From NCBI GenBank assembly GCA_027943335.1, contig BSBK01000764.1, positions 248,001 to 312,000 on the forward strand: DNA of 64,000 bases, written 5' to 3'. Shown here piece by piece: positions 24,086 through 37,071 of the stretch. Position 1 is the first letter of the stretch. Every line of letters begins with the position of its first letter. The notes below the pieces were generated by a model. It was not told the DNA's origin and did not search any database. It saw only the letters and a program-made list of their open reading frames with translations. The translations under genes were made by a program, and so were the position numbers. This stretch comes from Chamaecyparis obtusa. Its lineage: Eukaryota > Streptophyta > Pinopsida > Cupressales > Cupressaceae.

Positions 24086-25479
24086 CTTGATCAGCATCCA
24101 TATAAACTTAGAATTCTGATTTTTCTACCAACTCTAAACTGAAATTATTATTTTCAAAACTAGACAATTTCCCAAGGCAATATAATGCATATGAAATTTA
24201 TTGAGAGGAACCTATAGCTGAATACATGCAATCATTGCCAAAACGTGTCTCAAAGAAGTCTAACAATGCTCCATATAATCAAACGCAGTCACTAAAAAAC
24301 CCAGCCGCTACTTGTAGGAAATTGGCGGCTCTCCAAACCCCAAACGCTGCCCTCTAACAGTCTGCCGCTGCACTATATAACCTGTGGCCAGAACTAATTC
24401 AAAACGCAGGTCCCATCAATGTTGCGATCTATATTAATAAATCATTGCTCTAACTTGCAAACACTCTCTGAGATAAAACTCTGAGTCCTCCACTCAATCT
24501 GATCACCATTCCAAGCACAATGATGGCTCTGTAGTAAACCACCCACTAGCACAATTCACTGGTATAGTCTCAAGTTTCAACCAATTCAAAGTGCACAAGA
24601 CTCTGAAGAATTTACAATTCCTCAAGCTGATATTTTGAAACCCTTGTTTCAATTTCTTCTCCACGAAAACAAAAGAAAAAGAACAAGTCATGAATGAATT
24701 AATTTCCTCATGTGAAGGCTTTTTATAACTCACCAAATACAAATTGAGCTTGAAGCTTGAAGCTTACACCTCGCATAACTTAAAGGACATGTGCTTTTGT
24801 TGCAAAGTTTGAAATATAATAATTTATTATATTTCCCTCCATTGGGTGCACAAGAAAATATTATAAAATATATCTTAATAAACACTTATATCTCCCTTTA
24901 AATTGGCACTTTACATTATTCCTCATATGCACTTTATAATTTGACTTTATAATCATTAAATAATCCCTTTTTAATAATAAAGTTAAATAACATTTAATGA
25001 TGTGCACTTTTTAATTAATTTTTAATATAGTATTACTTTATTAATAATTAAAATGTCAACTCCAAAAATACTCATTATTTCTCGGTTCTGTTAGAAACAA
25101 GAGATCCACCATTGTTCCCACTATGCATCCAACTACCTTACTAAAAATAGTAAGGGTCCACCTCTAACAACCCTTGATTTGCTATAATTAACAAATACAT
25201 GGTCAACAAAGATGCCAAGGGTCATCACTGCAACTGAGGCCGGTCCAGGTGCCCTGCCAAATATAGAAATGTCGGAGAAATGACTTACTATAAATAGTAA
25301 GTGTACCAAATTAACCCAAACAAAGAGCAATCCTAAACACCTCTGACCTCCGAAAGGGGATTGGCCGACTGAACTGCCAACCGGAACCCTCTAACCAACT
25401 GACTTAGCCTACGAGGGCCACTAATAGGCTAATCCAAACCACCAACCATGGTGAGCTAAAAAGGGAACACTACAGGATG

Positions 25480-27620
25480 TAGACTTTGTGGGCCTTTGAA
25501 GTGTCGTTATAACCTACAAATAAATAAACCCTTCTTGATGTAAGGGTTTCATTTACTTTTCTTCTCTACATATATATTGATAAAACTGGATAACCAAAGA
25601 TGTGAAAATGACTCACCTCTAGCTTCACCTCACAAAATGCCTCTAATGTCTTGCCCTCCAAGATCCAATGAGGATGCATGTTGGATGTAGATTGTTTTAA
25701 TGCGTGCTTCTACCAAAATAAACATAGGCAAGTCCATGAATCATGAATGCAAAAGACCCTACAATTAATCAATCTTACCATTTTGCAAACCCATTTTGCT
25801 CAAGGTTGTATGGAATTGTCAACTCCCTTTTTATCCATGTTTCCTTGTAGAAAATTTTGAACTCCTTGGAGGTATACTCTCCCCCCTCCTTTGTCCAAAC
25901 TCAAGACCTTGATCTTCCTCCTTGTTTGGTTCTCATCTAAAGCTCTAAACTACTAGGTCTTTACGAAATAGATCCATGTCTTGTGAGAGAAACCATTAAT
26001 GAAGGAAACATAATACATGCTTCCAACAATTGATCCTACTAACATCAATCCACACACATACAAATGCACTGAGTCTAAATTCCTCTAGACCTATCCCAAC
26101 TACTTGGGAAAGCATCCTTGGCATGCTCGAACGTGTGCATCCACCAAACTCCTTGGTGCTCAATATTAAATGATGTGAGTCCTATGACAATCTTCTTCAA
26201 AATATCCAACATTGCATGATGAAAATGCCCCATCCTCTCATGCCACAACTGAAACTGTTTATCATTGTTGTGAACTAAAGCTAAAAACGAGTTCACCCTA
26301 TAACCTATAAAGGTTGCCTTATCTAACTTGTATAATCTTTGTTGTAACGAAGCTAGATCCTTGAATTTAACTACAATGCCCTTATCCTCCATTGTCGAAA
26401 TTGATGCAAATTTTTCCTAAGATCAAGAACAAGTATCATCAAGCTCCAAAGAATTATCATAATAGAAAGTAGATTGTAACAACTTCTTCTATTGGATGCT
26501 TTGCATCATTACCAAGCTCAGCATAAACTCTAGAGTTGTGGTCTTCTAGTTTGGTACAGCACTATTGCTCTAATGTTATATGCCTAGAGACCCACTGTCC
26601 ACAAACCAAGCATCCTTTGAAATTGTGCTAGTAGAAAGACAAGAAACCATTGAGAAATTTTCTCCAACTTGGTAACAAACTTGTCATTTGAGCTTTTATA
26701 GAAGCTACTACTTCCTATTGTCGTTGCTCCCTTACATTCTTTTTTGCACAATGTGTTACACAATGACCAAACATATGGCAAGTGAAGCACTTGATATGAA
26801 TCAAGTCCTCCTTCCCCAAATATGTAGCTCCTTTCTCATTCTTTCCTACTCTTGTTCACTTTTCCTTAATTTCCTATCCAAAAATAGTTGAATTTTAGTC
26901 ATCACCTTTCTTGTTGGCTTATAACTCCATATGAGTTTCCTCCTAGATAGAATCATCCCATAGTCTCTCAAAGGGAGGAAGCTTCTCCCTAGCACAAAAT
27001 GTTTGAAACATAAACATGAAATGAAAATGAGAACACATTCAAATCTAAGTTTACTAGCTCTACATCATCCACCTTTTCCCAAACTACTAAAAGTTGGTTG
27101 AGAAGCCAAGTGACCTTCATCAAGGAACTAGAAGTCTACGGATCTAAGTTATTTCTCAAAATAATTTTCCTACTAATGTTTTCATTCTAGAAACAATTAT
27201 CCAAGGCACCAAACATCTTTGTAGCTATTTTCTTCTCTAGCAAGGGAGGAGTTAAATGATCCTTCCACATCTAGGATCATTCACTTTGCTTTAATTTATT
27301 TATTTTTATGAACTACTAAAGCCTACGAATATGGAAGCAAAGTTACCTAACCCTTAATGATTTCCCAAAGAGTCACTGCAACTTTCCAATATAGGAAATT
27401 TAATGTATCATCCAACCTATACTTGAAAATGCAATTAAAACACTTTTTCGTAAAACAAACAAATTTGGAAAATTGAACAAATTGCTCGAACACTTTAAAA
27501 TATCTTCTTCAAACAATTTGATAATGAAAGTAAACCCTAACTCACATGGATTTCCTAGCCATGCTAGAAAAACCCATTTGTTGTTTCTAAAAACCCTAGC
27601 TGCCAATTAAACACCAAAAA
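25480..27620 (-). pseudogene. 5' part of minus-strand Copia element: gag to integrase
   Basis: Reading right to left: gag remnant with a KMFGALDN segment (about 27220-27060), a perfect CCHC zinc knuckle CFTCHMFGHCVTHC (26789-26746), the GAG-pre-integrase motif LWHERMGHFHHAMLDIL (about 26250-26200), and integrase core text VSFINGFSHKTWIYF and LDKGGGEYTSKEF (about 26010-25860). The final stretch reads GYNDTSKAHKVYI near 25510, the usual segment after integrase, and continues at 12736 beyond the nest with a one-base shift. Many stops; not functional. Confidence 0.85.
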
Positions 27621-27868
27621 ACCCTAGTCACCACTTCAAACTTATACTTGAAAATGCCAGCCATTTAAATACTTTTTTGTAAAACTTACAAATTTGAAAA
27701 TAATGGACAAATTGCTCCAAAACTTTAAATTGCATTCTTGAAACACCTCAATTATCAATGTAAACCCTTGCTCACGTGACTATAAGCAAGAAAAATCATT
27801 TATTGTTTCTAAAAACCCTAATTGCCAATTAAAAACCAAAAACCCTAGTCAACAATTCAAACTTGCTA
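27419..27868. repeat. 225-bp tandem duplication in Copia leader region
   Basis: The order ACTTGAAAATGC, TTTTTCGTAAAAC, AAATTGCTC, GTAAACCC and TTGTTTCTAAAAACCCTA occurs at 27421 and again at 27646. The copies are clearly diverged. Each includes repeated AAACCCTA words. Confidence 0.75.
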
Positions 27869-28181
27869 AGCACGTGCAAGAATTCAACTAATTTATGGCC
27901 ACCACTTTGTGCTCAAGACAATGTTTGAAATGCAATTTTCCTAGGCAATTTGTCAAGATTTTCACTTTGCTAAATTTATTAATCCACCATAATTTTCACA
28001 AAAAAAAACTTGCAATTTATGAATAAAATGCTATGAATTTTACATGAAAATAGAGCAGTGATGTTTTTTAGTTATGCAACCCTCACAATTTTGCAAGGAA
28101 TTTTAGTAGCAATTTTTTTATTAAAGAAAAAATTTGACAATTTCTCACCTTTGTAGCATGAATCAACGACACAAGCCCTAT

Positions 28182-28193
28182 GCTAATACCATA
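28182..28193 (-). promoter_or_regulatory. Degenerate Copia primer-binding site
   Basis: On the minus strand the sequence reads TGGTATTAGCAT, close to TGGTATCAGAGC, followed by AGGGCTTGTG. It lies upstream of the gag remnant in the right orientation, so the 5' LTR should begin to its right (about 28195). LTR limits are not clear. Confidence 0.5.
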
Positions 28194-28194
28194 T

Positions 28195-29563
28195 TGAAAT
28201 TCTAATCACCATAATTGATTTTCTAATGGAATTTAAACCACATAAATGAAGACAAGTACACAACAGTTTACACTATGAAATCTTCTTCACATACCTTCAA
28301 AAGCTTAAAGGTTAACCTCAATTAACATAACTCATAGCTATAATATAAGGTCTAATAGGACTAATATTCTCTGGATAGTGCGACATGGGAGAATGCAAGG
28401 ATATGGACCTTTCTTTTCCACATTTGAGATTTAGTTTGATATACTTAGTTTGCATTAGTGTGATCCTTTTATTTGTTTGAATGTGTGTCAATAAGACATC
28501 AAGACAATGTCTCTTCCTAGAAGGGAAGGATGTCATATCTCATCCTTTTGCTTGCTTTAATATTACAATAAATTGGTTGATAATATTGATCAATTTTCTT
28601 ATGACAGTTTGATTATGGATAAACATGATGTGTGAATGGTAATTATACAATTTTACTGGGGGACACATTTCCGGCATGAATTGACCCGTCCAAGAAACTG
28701 GGACATCCTAGAAACTCGGAAATTTTTGGAAACTTGTCCCCTAGCTGTCCCATAAAATTAATGTTTGAATTTTAATAATTAGTTTGACTTCCACCCTCAT
28801 GTGAACTCTCAATTTAAAATATTTAACACAATGTTATATGTTAAGGTTATATAATGTATATGAGCATGATTTATCCATGTTTTCATATAAATATTTAAAG
28901 TTTCCCTATATATTTTAAATTTTCCCTATTTTTTATATAGTTGTCCCCACTGTCATCCCCTACTGTCCCTTGCTTCAGGAAAAAAACCCAGTTAACATAG
29001 TAATTATATGATGTAATACAAAATGCACGATTTTTGAGATCAAATTAATGATGACTTATGAGGTTGTGAGTACTTTTGATTTAGATTATGGTTTTATGGA
29101 CTAACATATTGATGAGGAATTGAGTGTGAATGAGTGCAAGAACAGGTTGTAGGAAAGAACATGGTTGAGGTAGAGATGACCTAGCCACTCGGCAATGGTT
29201 TGCATGATGGAAATCCAATGCACACACTCACATAGTTAAATTCATACTACAATCTGAATGATTTATTATACAATTTGTGTTATCATGGATACGCAGTTCA
29301 AATTGTACGTTATGCTTTAAATGTCATTTATGGTTATGATGGTTTAAATGGTAACTATACATATACGCAATTATGCTTACTATATATACTTATTTCAAAA
29401 ATGGCTTGTTATGAAAAATAAATCATCTATTTTGTTTTTACATTATATTCTTTCATATGTTACATAATTATTTTTATTAGAAAGATCAAAACATCTATAT
29501 TCGTCTCTTAGTGCAATTATTTTCCTATCAAATATATATATAATGTTTGATTTTCACAAACTA

Positions 29564-29596
<33 letters not shown>

Positions 29597-30062
29597 TATA
29601 AATAAATATAAATACAAATCTATTTATATAAAATCAAAAGTTTAATATAAAACCTTAAATTAAAAACCTTATTTTAAATAGCACCAAGTTGTATTGGCCC
29701 ATATGCATGAGATCAACTTGAGTTTGGGAAGCAAGAAAAATAAAAAGCTTCAATGAGACTTAAGCATTGAACTCCCAAAGGAGTCGATGCTATTTCAATG
29801 CCCAAATGAGAAAGAAAAGATAGAATGTTGGCAGTTACGGGGACGTAAAAACCCAAGCTAATCTTCGCAAATCACATAGAGATTGGAAGGAAACTATGTC
29901 ACTTCCATATTGGTAGGAATTTTTAGTACTAGCAAATAGGTGGTTTTTACCAGCAATGGACCCAAATTGAAGAGGTGTCTTGGGCTGCTATTTTGGACAG
30001 CAGATTGGCCCCTCATTCATCATCAATTTGGGTATTCTCACCACAAATCTGAGCATTATTCC
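28195..30062. other. Unassigned AT-rich sequence, includes probable old LTR
   Basis: The first about 150 bp match 7691-7915 and probably belong to the Copia 5' LTR. A segment at 28660-28985 (GGGGACACATTTCCGG, then repeated CTGTCCC words) shares words with 56940-57460. A (TA)n run is at 29562-29588. No coding was recognised. Confidence 0.4.
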
Positions 30063-31580
30063 TATAATGTCCCCTTTTTAGCAGACATGGATTTTGGACG
30101 ATTAGCCTATTTTTCTAACCCCCATAGGCTATTGAGTTGGGATAGAGGGTATCCTGAGGCTTGTATCGTCTCCAGAGTTCAGTGGTTTCCAATTTTGCCT
30201 TTTGTTTCGTATTTCCAAGGCTTTGTTTCCCATACTATTTATAGTAAGTCAGAGGTTAATCGAGAAGGGCCCTTCCTAATTTTTATTAACGCAATCATAC
30301 AGACAGAGGATGTAGTGGTTGACCCTGCTTCAGACGGTTTGTCAAAATAATAAGTATTTAATGAGATATTAATTTTTTAATGGCCTTATTGATGTTTAAT
30401 TATTAAGTTATATTATAAAGTTATAAATTGACTTTATAATAAAGTGTGCGCCATGTTGAGGGTAATGAGTAATTAATACTCATTGATTAAAGGTGTGCTT
30501 TATTAATGATATATTATAAGTCAACAAATGCAAATGTCATATTCATTAAAGAGCCTTGCTAGTGAAGATTCAAGGTGAATTATTATAAAAAGCCAATGAA
30601 GAAGGAAATGAAATCTATTGAGCATTTGATTTTGTAAAATTGTGTTGTGTTGAGAACCAAGGGTTTTCAAGTTTCTGATCTTGTAGGATTGTGAATTCTA
30701 TCAAGACTTTGCACTTTGAAATGGTTGACCTCTACTAGTGAATTGTGCGAGCGTTAATCTCGTCCAGAGATTAAAATTTTGCTTAATTTGGTGTCTAGAT
30801 TGTGAGGAAGATCCAACATTCCTTATCAATATCAATTTGTAGTGTGCTGGGAATGTTATTTAATGCAGATCGCTGCCATTAGAGGTCAGCATTGGGAGCT
30901 TAAGGCTGCCGCTCTTTACTTACAGGCAGCGGCCATTAATCAAGGGGCAGCATATGTATGATTTGGGGCATGTTTGTGCTATTGAATGTGACCAAACTGA
31001 ATTGCATGTTGCAACAAAGGGCTGCGATATTATTTTGGTTGTCTATGACTGCACACAAATCAGCTCCAGGTTCCATAGTTTTACAATTGAATAAATGTAG
31101 ATGCACATTTTATATCAGATTTTGTAATGGCATTTGGATTGAGGCATAACAATTTATACTCAATTTAGCATACAAATGAAGGCAATATAGGATTGCATGA
31201 TTTGTTTGTCAAAATGCTTAATTGTTGTAAGTGACTAATTTGCATAAAGATTTGCATTTGAGAATTGAAAGGATGCTTGCCAAGTGTTTGTGAAAATGTT
31301 CATTGGCTATAGGTGCACATTTTACTTGTAGAAATCATACGTATGCATTCAAAAGGACAAAAAGGATCGCATTTGCATTTTAGTTCTTTGCGTAGATATC
31401 TTAGTAAACATTTGCAAGCATTTAAACTTCATTTGAAACAATTCGAAGCAAGCGAAAACAATCTGAAAATAAAAGACAGCAAGATAGAGGTTCCATGCAA
31501 AATGTTTGACAAAATGTCAAACATCCAAAATTGAAACAAATCTAGTGTTTGTCAGAGTTAAAACCATAGGGGTTCTTACA
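30063..31580 (+). repeat. 5' LTR of the second non-autonomous element
   Basis: 1518 bp. The start, the GATTAGCCTAT block, a TACTATTTATAGTAAG inverted motif (30233-30248), an AGAACCAAGGGTTTTC block and a GCAGCGGC segment all have counterparts in the minus-strand copies at 52948 and 12742. It ends AGGGGTTCTTACA. Confidence 0.85.
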
Positions 31581-31581
31581 G

Positions 31582-31593
31582 TGGAATCAAAGC
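31582..31593 (+). promoter_or_regulatory. Primer-binding site, initiator Met-tRNA type (2 mismatches)
   Basis: TGGAATCAAAGC begins one base after the LTR end and differs at two positions from TGGTATCAGAGC. Confidence 0.7.
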
Positions 31594-34203
31594 AGTTTCC
31601 TGTCATCCTATGGGGGAAGCCTCTTACATTCATGACAGAGGGTTTGTGTGAAACATGGGTAAAACAAAATCTATACAAAATCTCATGCCAGAGCTCATGC
31701 ATGCCTTTCAAGATTATAATAATGTCTTCTAGTATTATAATAAAAAATTATCAAGACTTTTACAACATTCGGAGATTCTAGATCCTTCGTTTGTGGAGAA
31801 AAAAGAAGCAAACACTAATACAAATAATTTTATCAGTGCAAAGGAAATAGTGGAAAAGAAGATGAGTTTTGAGGAGAATGTTGGTACTTTCATCGCTCAA
31901 GAAGTTGTTATCCATCACAATAACAATTCTAATTTCTATGATAGCAGTGAGGTATGTTTGCATCAGCATGAGACAGCAGAGGTTTCACATGTGGATGATG
32001 TTGGTACTTGAGATTTGGGTACTAATGATGTAATTTATGATGAAGACTCATATGCTACAGTGAGTCTGATTTTTCGTATCAGACCTTAGAAAATGAATTC
32101 GGAAATTCATTTATGGGTAATGGGTCCCAGTTGTGACTTGGAGGGACTTGCAGTTACATGGGAAGTGAGAGTGTGCGAGGAAATTGTTATAGCAGCAGCT
32201 TCCACTTTATCAGATGATCCATTCGTTGAGGTTCTTAGCAACAGTACCTTGGTTGTTGTGTGCGGTGATTATAGCACACATGATGCTACTTTTCATGAGG
32301 TGGGCGATGTAGATACAACCTGATACCACAGTGCAAATTGTGGGTCAGAGAGTTTGCATTGGGGTCATGGATTTCAGAGACATCATTTGGTTGGGCAACT
32401 AAAGTTGAATGACAGTCAGATTTCCACAGCCATAGAGTATTTTGATGTTGCTAGTCAGATGTCAGCTATGTATGGTTGGGGTACTCCCGTGACAAATGAG
32501 CATTGTGACGGTAGTCTTTCCCTTACAGAGTTCCATACTCTTTGACAAGCAATTGGAATAATGAAACAAAATTACTAGCAACTACTTGCAGATAGAAACG
32601 ATCTTCTCGAGTGGGGCTATATATGCTATGATGTACTAAAGGGGAAGAAAGAGGAAGTTGTGGAGCTCACTCATGAGCTTGAGGTGACTACGAACTCATT
32701 GGAGAGCACCCAATTAGCCCTTCAGGAGTCAGTAATGGTTAGATGAGGTTACCCTGGAGTTGAACCGAGCACAATCTTCACCATTTCCAATGACTATACA
32801 ATTTCCTACATTGGCAATTGGTGATGATTTGATATCCACACATTGTACTGACAATGTGGCTACATCCATTGTTGATACAGGTGTGGTAGTCTCAATTCTG
32901 ATGAGTACTCTGGTTAAGAGCAGTAGAGAGCCACTTAATGTATCAGGTTCTTTTAAGGTTAGTACTATGTCAAATGTTGTAGGTCAGATTACTGATAGCT
33001 CTTGTGTGGTTGTGGTGGATCCTCCAGAGAGTTGTATGTTAGTGCACGACGCTACTCTGTCATCTTCACCGGATATTCACAGAGTGTCATCTGGTTGGGA
33101 GTATGGCTCTCATGTTAATTTATTTCCCTCTCCTGGAAGCAAATCGGTTACTTCATCTCACGCAGCTGATGGTGGTAGACAATTGGTTGTGTCACACTGT
33201 CAAAGTGATCAACTAAGGGTTGTAGAAGAACAAGTTTATTTTGCCTCATATTGTTTCTACTGCACAGATTCGTTTATTGAGCACCAGCTTGAGAGTCCAG
33301 AGTTTCAGTAGGGACCATTTGGAGTCACTGAGGGTACTCTCATCCAAGGTTCTCATGGCAATCATATTTTGGCAGGAGCGATGTAGATACTCTGACTATA
33401 ATGCTTCCTCATAAAGATTTTTTGGTTGGGTTTGCAAAGAGGGTTACCAGAGGCCCTACCCAATCAATTATTCGGAGTCAGAGTTTGGAGCCATCTTATT
33501 ATTCCAGAGTTGTCAATGATGAGTCATTGACAAAGATTGGAGCCTTTTCCTATAATTACACAGTGAGGAATGCTCATCATTTTTTGTTTGATCCACACGT
33601 GGAGGACTTGAAGATGCATCAATGTGGATTGGCTCGAGGATTATACTATCCTTTGTGGGATGGGTATTCATCATCTTCAATAGATGGATTCAATAGAAGC
33701 AAGTTGGTAGGGGACAACTTGTAGAGTCATCACATCCATGGCATCTTAGCAAAGGATGGACATAGTGATTGTGATACAGACATCTTAAGAGCTTCTTATC
33801 TCCACAGTACGATTGGATTTCACACCCATGGGGAATTGATAAACTGTAGAGGGAGGTTTGGCATAGTAGATGCTTCCAAATATTCTCACCTCCTTATGAT
33901 GGATGGATGTGAGTTTCGTTTATACTGGGATCCAAGTGGTGGAAGGGTTAGCACTGTAGGTTGGATGGGTCCCAATTGGTTGCCTCACCATCGACAACAT
34001 GGTGAAGTTGGGATTAGTGTTGACCAACAGAAGTCTGCGAATGTTCTTCTTGGCAGGCTTCTATTTTGGATTTGAGATCCGGGCACATTTGGTTGGTCAT
34101 TCTCCAATGTGCAGTGGGATCCTTTGTGTGCATCAGGATTCCAGTTTGGGTTCACTAAGGTGTATTGCATTGTGTACATGGTGTGGATTACTTACAGTCT
34201 CAC

Positions 34204-36088
34204 TGTGATATCCCCTGTTTTGTAATAAGAAATTTTATAAATAAATAAATAATTAATAATTAAAAATATATTATTAATTAAATCGATGAACATATCAATT
34301 ATAAACTGCATATATATTATTAATGACTAATTACATAAATATTAAATAAATAATATTCAAGAATAGCTTAATAATAATATTTAAAGAAATAAATATAATA
34401 GCAAATATTAGTTATTCACTACGGCTGCTAAACAAATGATGGTACATATCGGCATCATCCACGTATCCTCCGTAATTAGTAATCGACATATTATGATCAA
34501 AGGGAACATCGTTGATACTCCCATATAATACTTAAGCAGTGATTAAAAGTTATCGACTTACAACTGGTTTGCCTTAATCCAATATCATCGACCAAAATAC
34601 GGTAATTAGCAAGTCAATACAAAGTATAAAACAAGTCGATCAATCTTAATGGGAGATAGTGATTGATATAGATAAATGTCTGATCATCGTTTAAAACAAC
34701 ATAGTAAAAGATCATTTGTTAACCATCATGAATCAATAAAACAAACGAATCTTATTAAGTGACAGCGGGTTGATGGGAATAAGACAAGTTAGTGTTAACC
34801 GTTGATTAGTCATTATAAACTAATTGGTGGTGTCATGAAGAGGGACGATGTGAAAGGAGGTGTCTTATCGCTATGAACAGATGCGATCAAATATATAAGA
34901 ATGCCATCAGTCATACTCCAGAAGATATCAAAGAGAGGGGAGAATAAGAATAGAAGAATTATTAATATATATATTTGATAATGATCAAATGGGAGGATTG
35001 ATGAGAAAATAATCATTTATACTCAGTATAGAATACATATCATCTACATTCATTAAAGACAGTGCATAGTATATTATATGGCTGACAAAGTATCGTATGA
35101 CAGCATACTAATATGCTGCATCTAATCTAGGAATTAATACTGAATTATATATTTGAATGATTTAATAGATATCATAAGAATAATATCAGAACTATTTATA
35201 AATATATATATTGATATCAGTTATAAAGGAGGATCATATATATATAATGATAGTACTCTAAATTATATAATACATAAATATTCAGGAATACAGTTATATA
35301 CAGTGATGTCATAATTATACAGTAATACAATTATATACAGTCATGTAAATTATGACAGACAGGTGTGTATACATATATATATAAGATGATTATGTGAATT
35401 GCTGTCAGCAGTCAATTAATTGATGTTGATAATACTATTAATGGCTAAAATATATATGGTCATATATATTATAGTATTAATATTAGATATGACAGTAAGA
35501 TTATAAATATATAATAAGATTATCATTGGATATATATATATTAAGATATATACTGTTATATATATAAATAATAATCAGAAACATAAGGGCTAATATATAG
35601 ACCATTTGTATATGTATATTGTTAAGATTCTAATATATATATGGTTAAACTAATACTACTAATATTATGGAGGAGGTATTAATCTATATTATTTGGTAAG
35701 GAATTAAGATAATCAGATATCCCAAGCATAATATAAATTGATTTTGATTACTACTTCAGACACGAGAATGGAAGGCAGAGGCCACCAAAGAGGGGCAGTC
35801 TAAATCCAACAAGATAGCTCCCAAGATAGGGTGGGGACCAGCCCATCTTTAACCTTGAGACCTTGAGCTCAAGACAGGTTAAAGGCTGAGTCTGTAAACT
35901 TTGAGGGAGTCTATTAATGGTCTCTAAGTGCTTTGGTCTGCCTCCAATGTCTTCTCCCTTCTCAAGATAGAAAGTAATAATATGATCAGATTTGTAATAT
36001 GTATTGGAAATAGACAAAACTCTTAATTCGTTATTTATTCTTTATTTTTACTCCAAATATTAATGTTAAATCATTTGGGGACATTACA
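34204..36088 (-). mobile_element. Family B solo LTR nested in the second element
   Basis: The plus strand runs TGTGATATCCCC to GGGGACATTACA, which on the minus strand is the family B order TGTAATGTCCCC to a very AT-rich end and GGGATATCACA. CTCAC flanks both sides (34199-34203, 36089-36093). 1885 bp. With one duplication copy it adds 1890 bp, a multiple of three, so the host frame is the same on both sides. Confidence 0.88.
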
Positions 36089-36404
36089 CTCACTTTCGAT
36101 CCTCGTGTACATGATTTATTTCAAATGCACGGTTCAGTGGCACGTGTGATGGAAAGTTTGTATGACAGCTTATCTTGTGTCAAGTTTGGAAGCAATCAAG
36201 ATCAGTGTTTTGAGTTGCTTCCACCCGAGATTCTTACTCCATTAACACCTGATGCTGGGGATGAGTTGATTCAGCAAGTTTAGTTCGATGTTCCAGTGTT
36301 ACGGGAGTTGTTTGGTGATAGCAGGGACATCGCACAAGTCTTCCCTTGGGGTCCAGGTGGAGGAGTTTATTTGCAATTGAAATGGCTCTGGGACAAGCAA
36401 CTTC

Positions 36405-36417
36405 AGAAGGGGCGGAC
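36405..36417 (+). promoter_or_regulatory. Polypurine tract of the second element
   Basis: AGAAGGGGCGGAC directly precedes the 3' LTR start TGTAATGTCCCC at 36418. Confidence 0.75.
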
Positions 36418-37071
36418 TGTAATGTCCCCTTTTTAGCAGACATGGATTTTGGACGATTGGCCTATTTTGTCTAACCCTTGTAGGCTATTGAGTTGGGATA
36501 GAGGGTCTCCAGAGGCTTGAATCATCTCCAGAGTTTAGTGGTTTCTAGTTATGGCTTTCGTTTGGTATTTTCGGCGCTTCGTTATCCATACTATTTATAA
36601 TAAGTCAAAGGTTGAACGAGAGGGCCCTTTCTATTTTTAGTAAGCCAGTCATACGAACAGAGGATGCAATGGTCGACTCCCTAGTTCAGACAGATCGTCA
36701 AAATAATGAGTAATTAATGAGATATTAAATTTTTAATGGCCTTAATGATGTTTAATTATGTAAGTTATATTATGAAGTTATAAATTGACTTTATAATAAA
36801 GTGGGGGCCATGTTGAGGGTAAGGAGTAATTAATACTCATTGATTAAAAGTGTGCTTTATTAATGATATATTATAAGTCAACAAATGCAAATGTCATATT
36901 CATTAAAGAGCCTTGCTAGTGAAGATTCAAGGTGAATTATTATAAAAAGCCAATGAAGAAGGAAATGAAGTCTATTGAACATTTGATTTTGTGAAATTGT
37001 GTTCTGTTGAGAACCGAGGGTTTTCAGATTTCTGATCTTGTAAGATTTTGAATTCTGTCAAGACTTTGCAG
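36418..37071 (+). repeat. 3' LTR of the second element, truncated
   Basis: It matches 30063-30720 of the 5' LTR with scattered substitutions, ends abruptly after TCAAGACTTTGCA, and continues into unrelated sequence. I found no remainder of the LTR farther right. Confidence 0.85.

Larger units (their letters stand above)
12742..25474 (-). mobile_element. Family A solo LTR, split by two younger insertions
   Basis: The left end is TGTAACAACCCC; the right end GGGAACACTACA reads TGTAGTGTTCCC on the minus strand, the family A start. GGATG flanks it on both sides (12737-12741, 25475-25479), a perfect 5-bp target duplication. Removing the insertions at 12974-20984 and 21034-24085 and their duplications leaves about 1.66 kb, close to the 1.27-1.52 kb of the copies at 52948 and 30063. 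It inserted into the minus-strand Copia element between the integrase and RNase H remnants. Confidence 0.85.
31660..36417 (+). pseudogene. Interior coding trace of the second non-autonomous element
   Basis: A reading frame with scattered TGA and TAG stops can be followed through most of the interior in frame 2 (31793-32740 and 33401-34203), with a shifted section at 32760-33311. A helical, coiled-coil-like part lies near 32560-32750. In the shifted section TSIVDTGVVVSIL (DTG at 32874-32882) resembles a retropepsin DTG site, possibly a relic. After the solo LTR at 34204-36088 the same frame resumes at 36095 with FDPRVHDLFQM and stays open, save one TAG, to the PPT. No RT, RNase H or integrase motif was seen. 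Confidence 0.6.
30063..37071 (+). mobile_element. Second non-autonomous LTR element (family A), 3' LTR truncated
   Basis: The 5' LTR is 30063-31580 (TATAATGTCCCC, with TG mutated to TA, to GGTTCTTACA). A PBS, a long coding interior without RT or integrase, a PPT and a second LTR starting TGTAATGTCCCC at 36418 follow. The LTR copies agree over about 650 bp up to 37071, where similarity stops abruptly, so about 850 bp of the 3' LTR is missing and no target duplication can be checked. The interior is about 2.9 kb once the solo LTR at 34204-36088 is set aside. Confidence 0.85.

Noticed and set aside
29562..29588. (TA)n runs here and at about 59036, 55684 and 63953
   Set aside because: Ordinary AT microsatellites, common in plant introns and LTR tails; no special function supported.
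29940..30350. 136-codon plus-strand open frame
   Set aside because: It crosses the start of the family A LTR at 30063 and has no recognisable domain.
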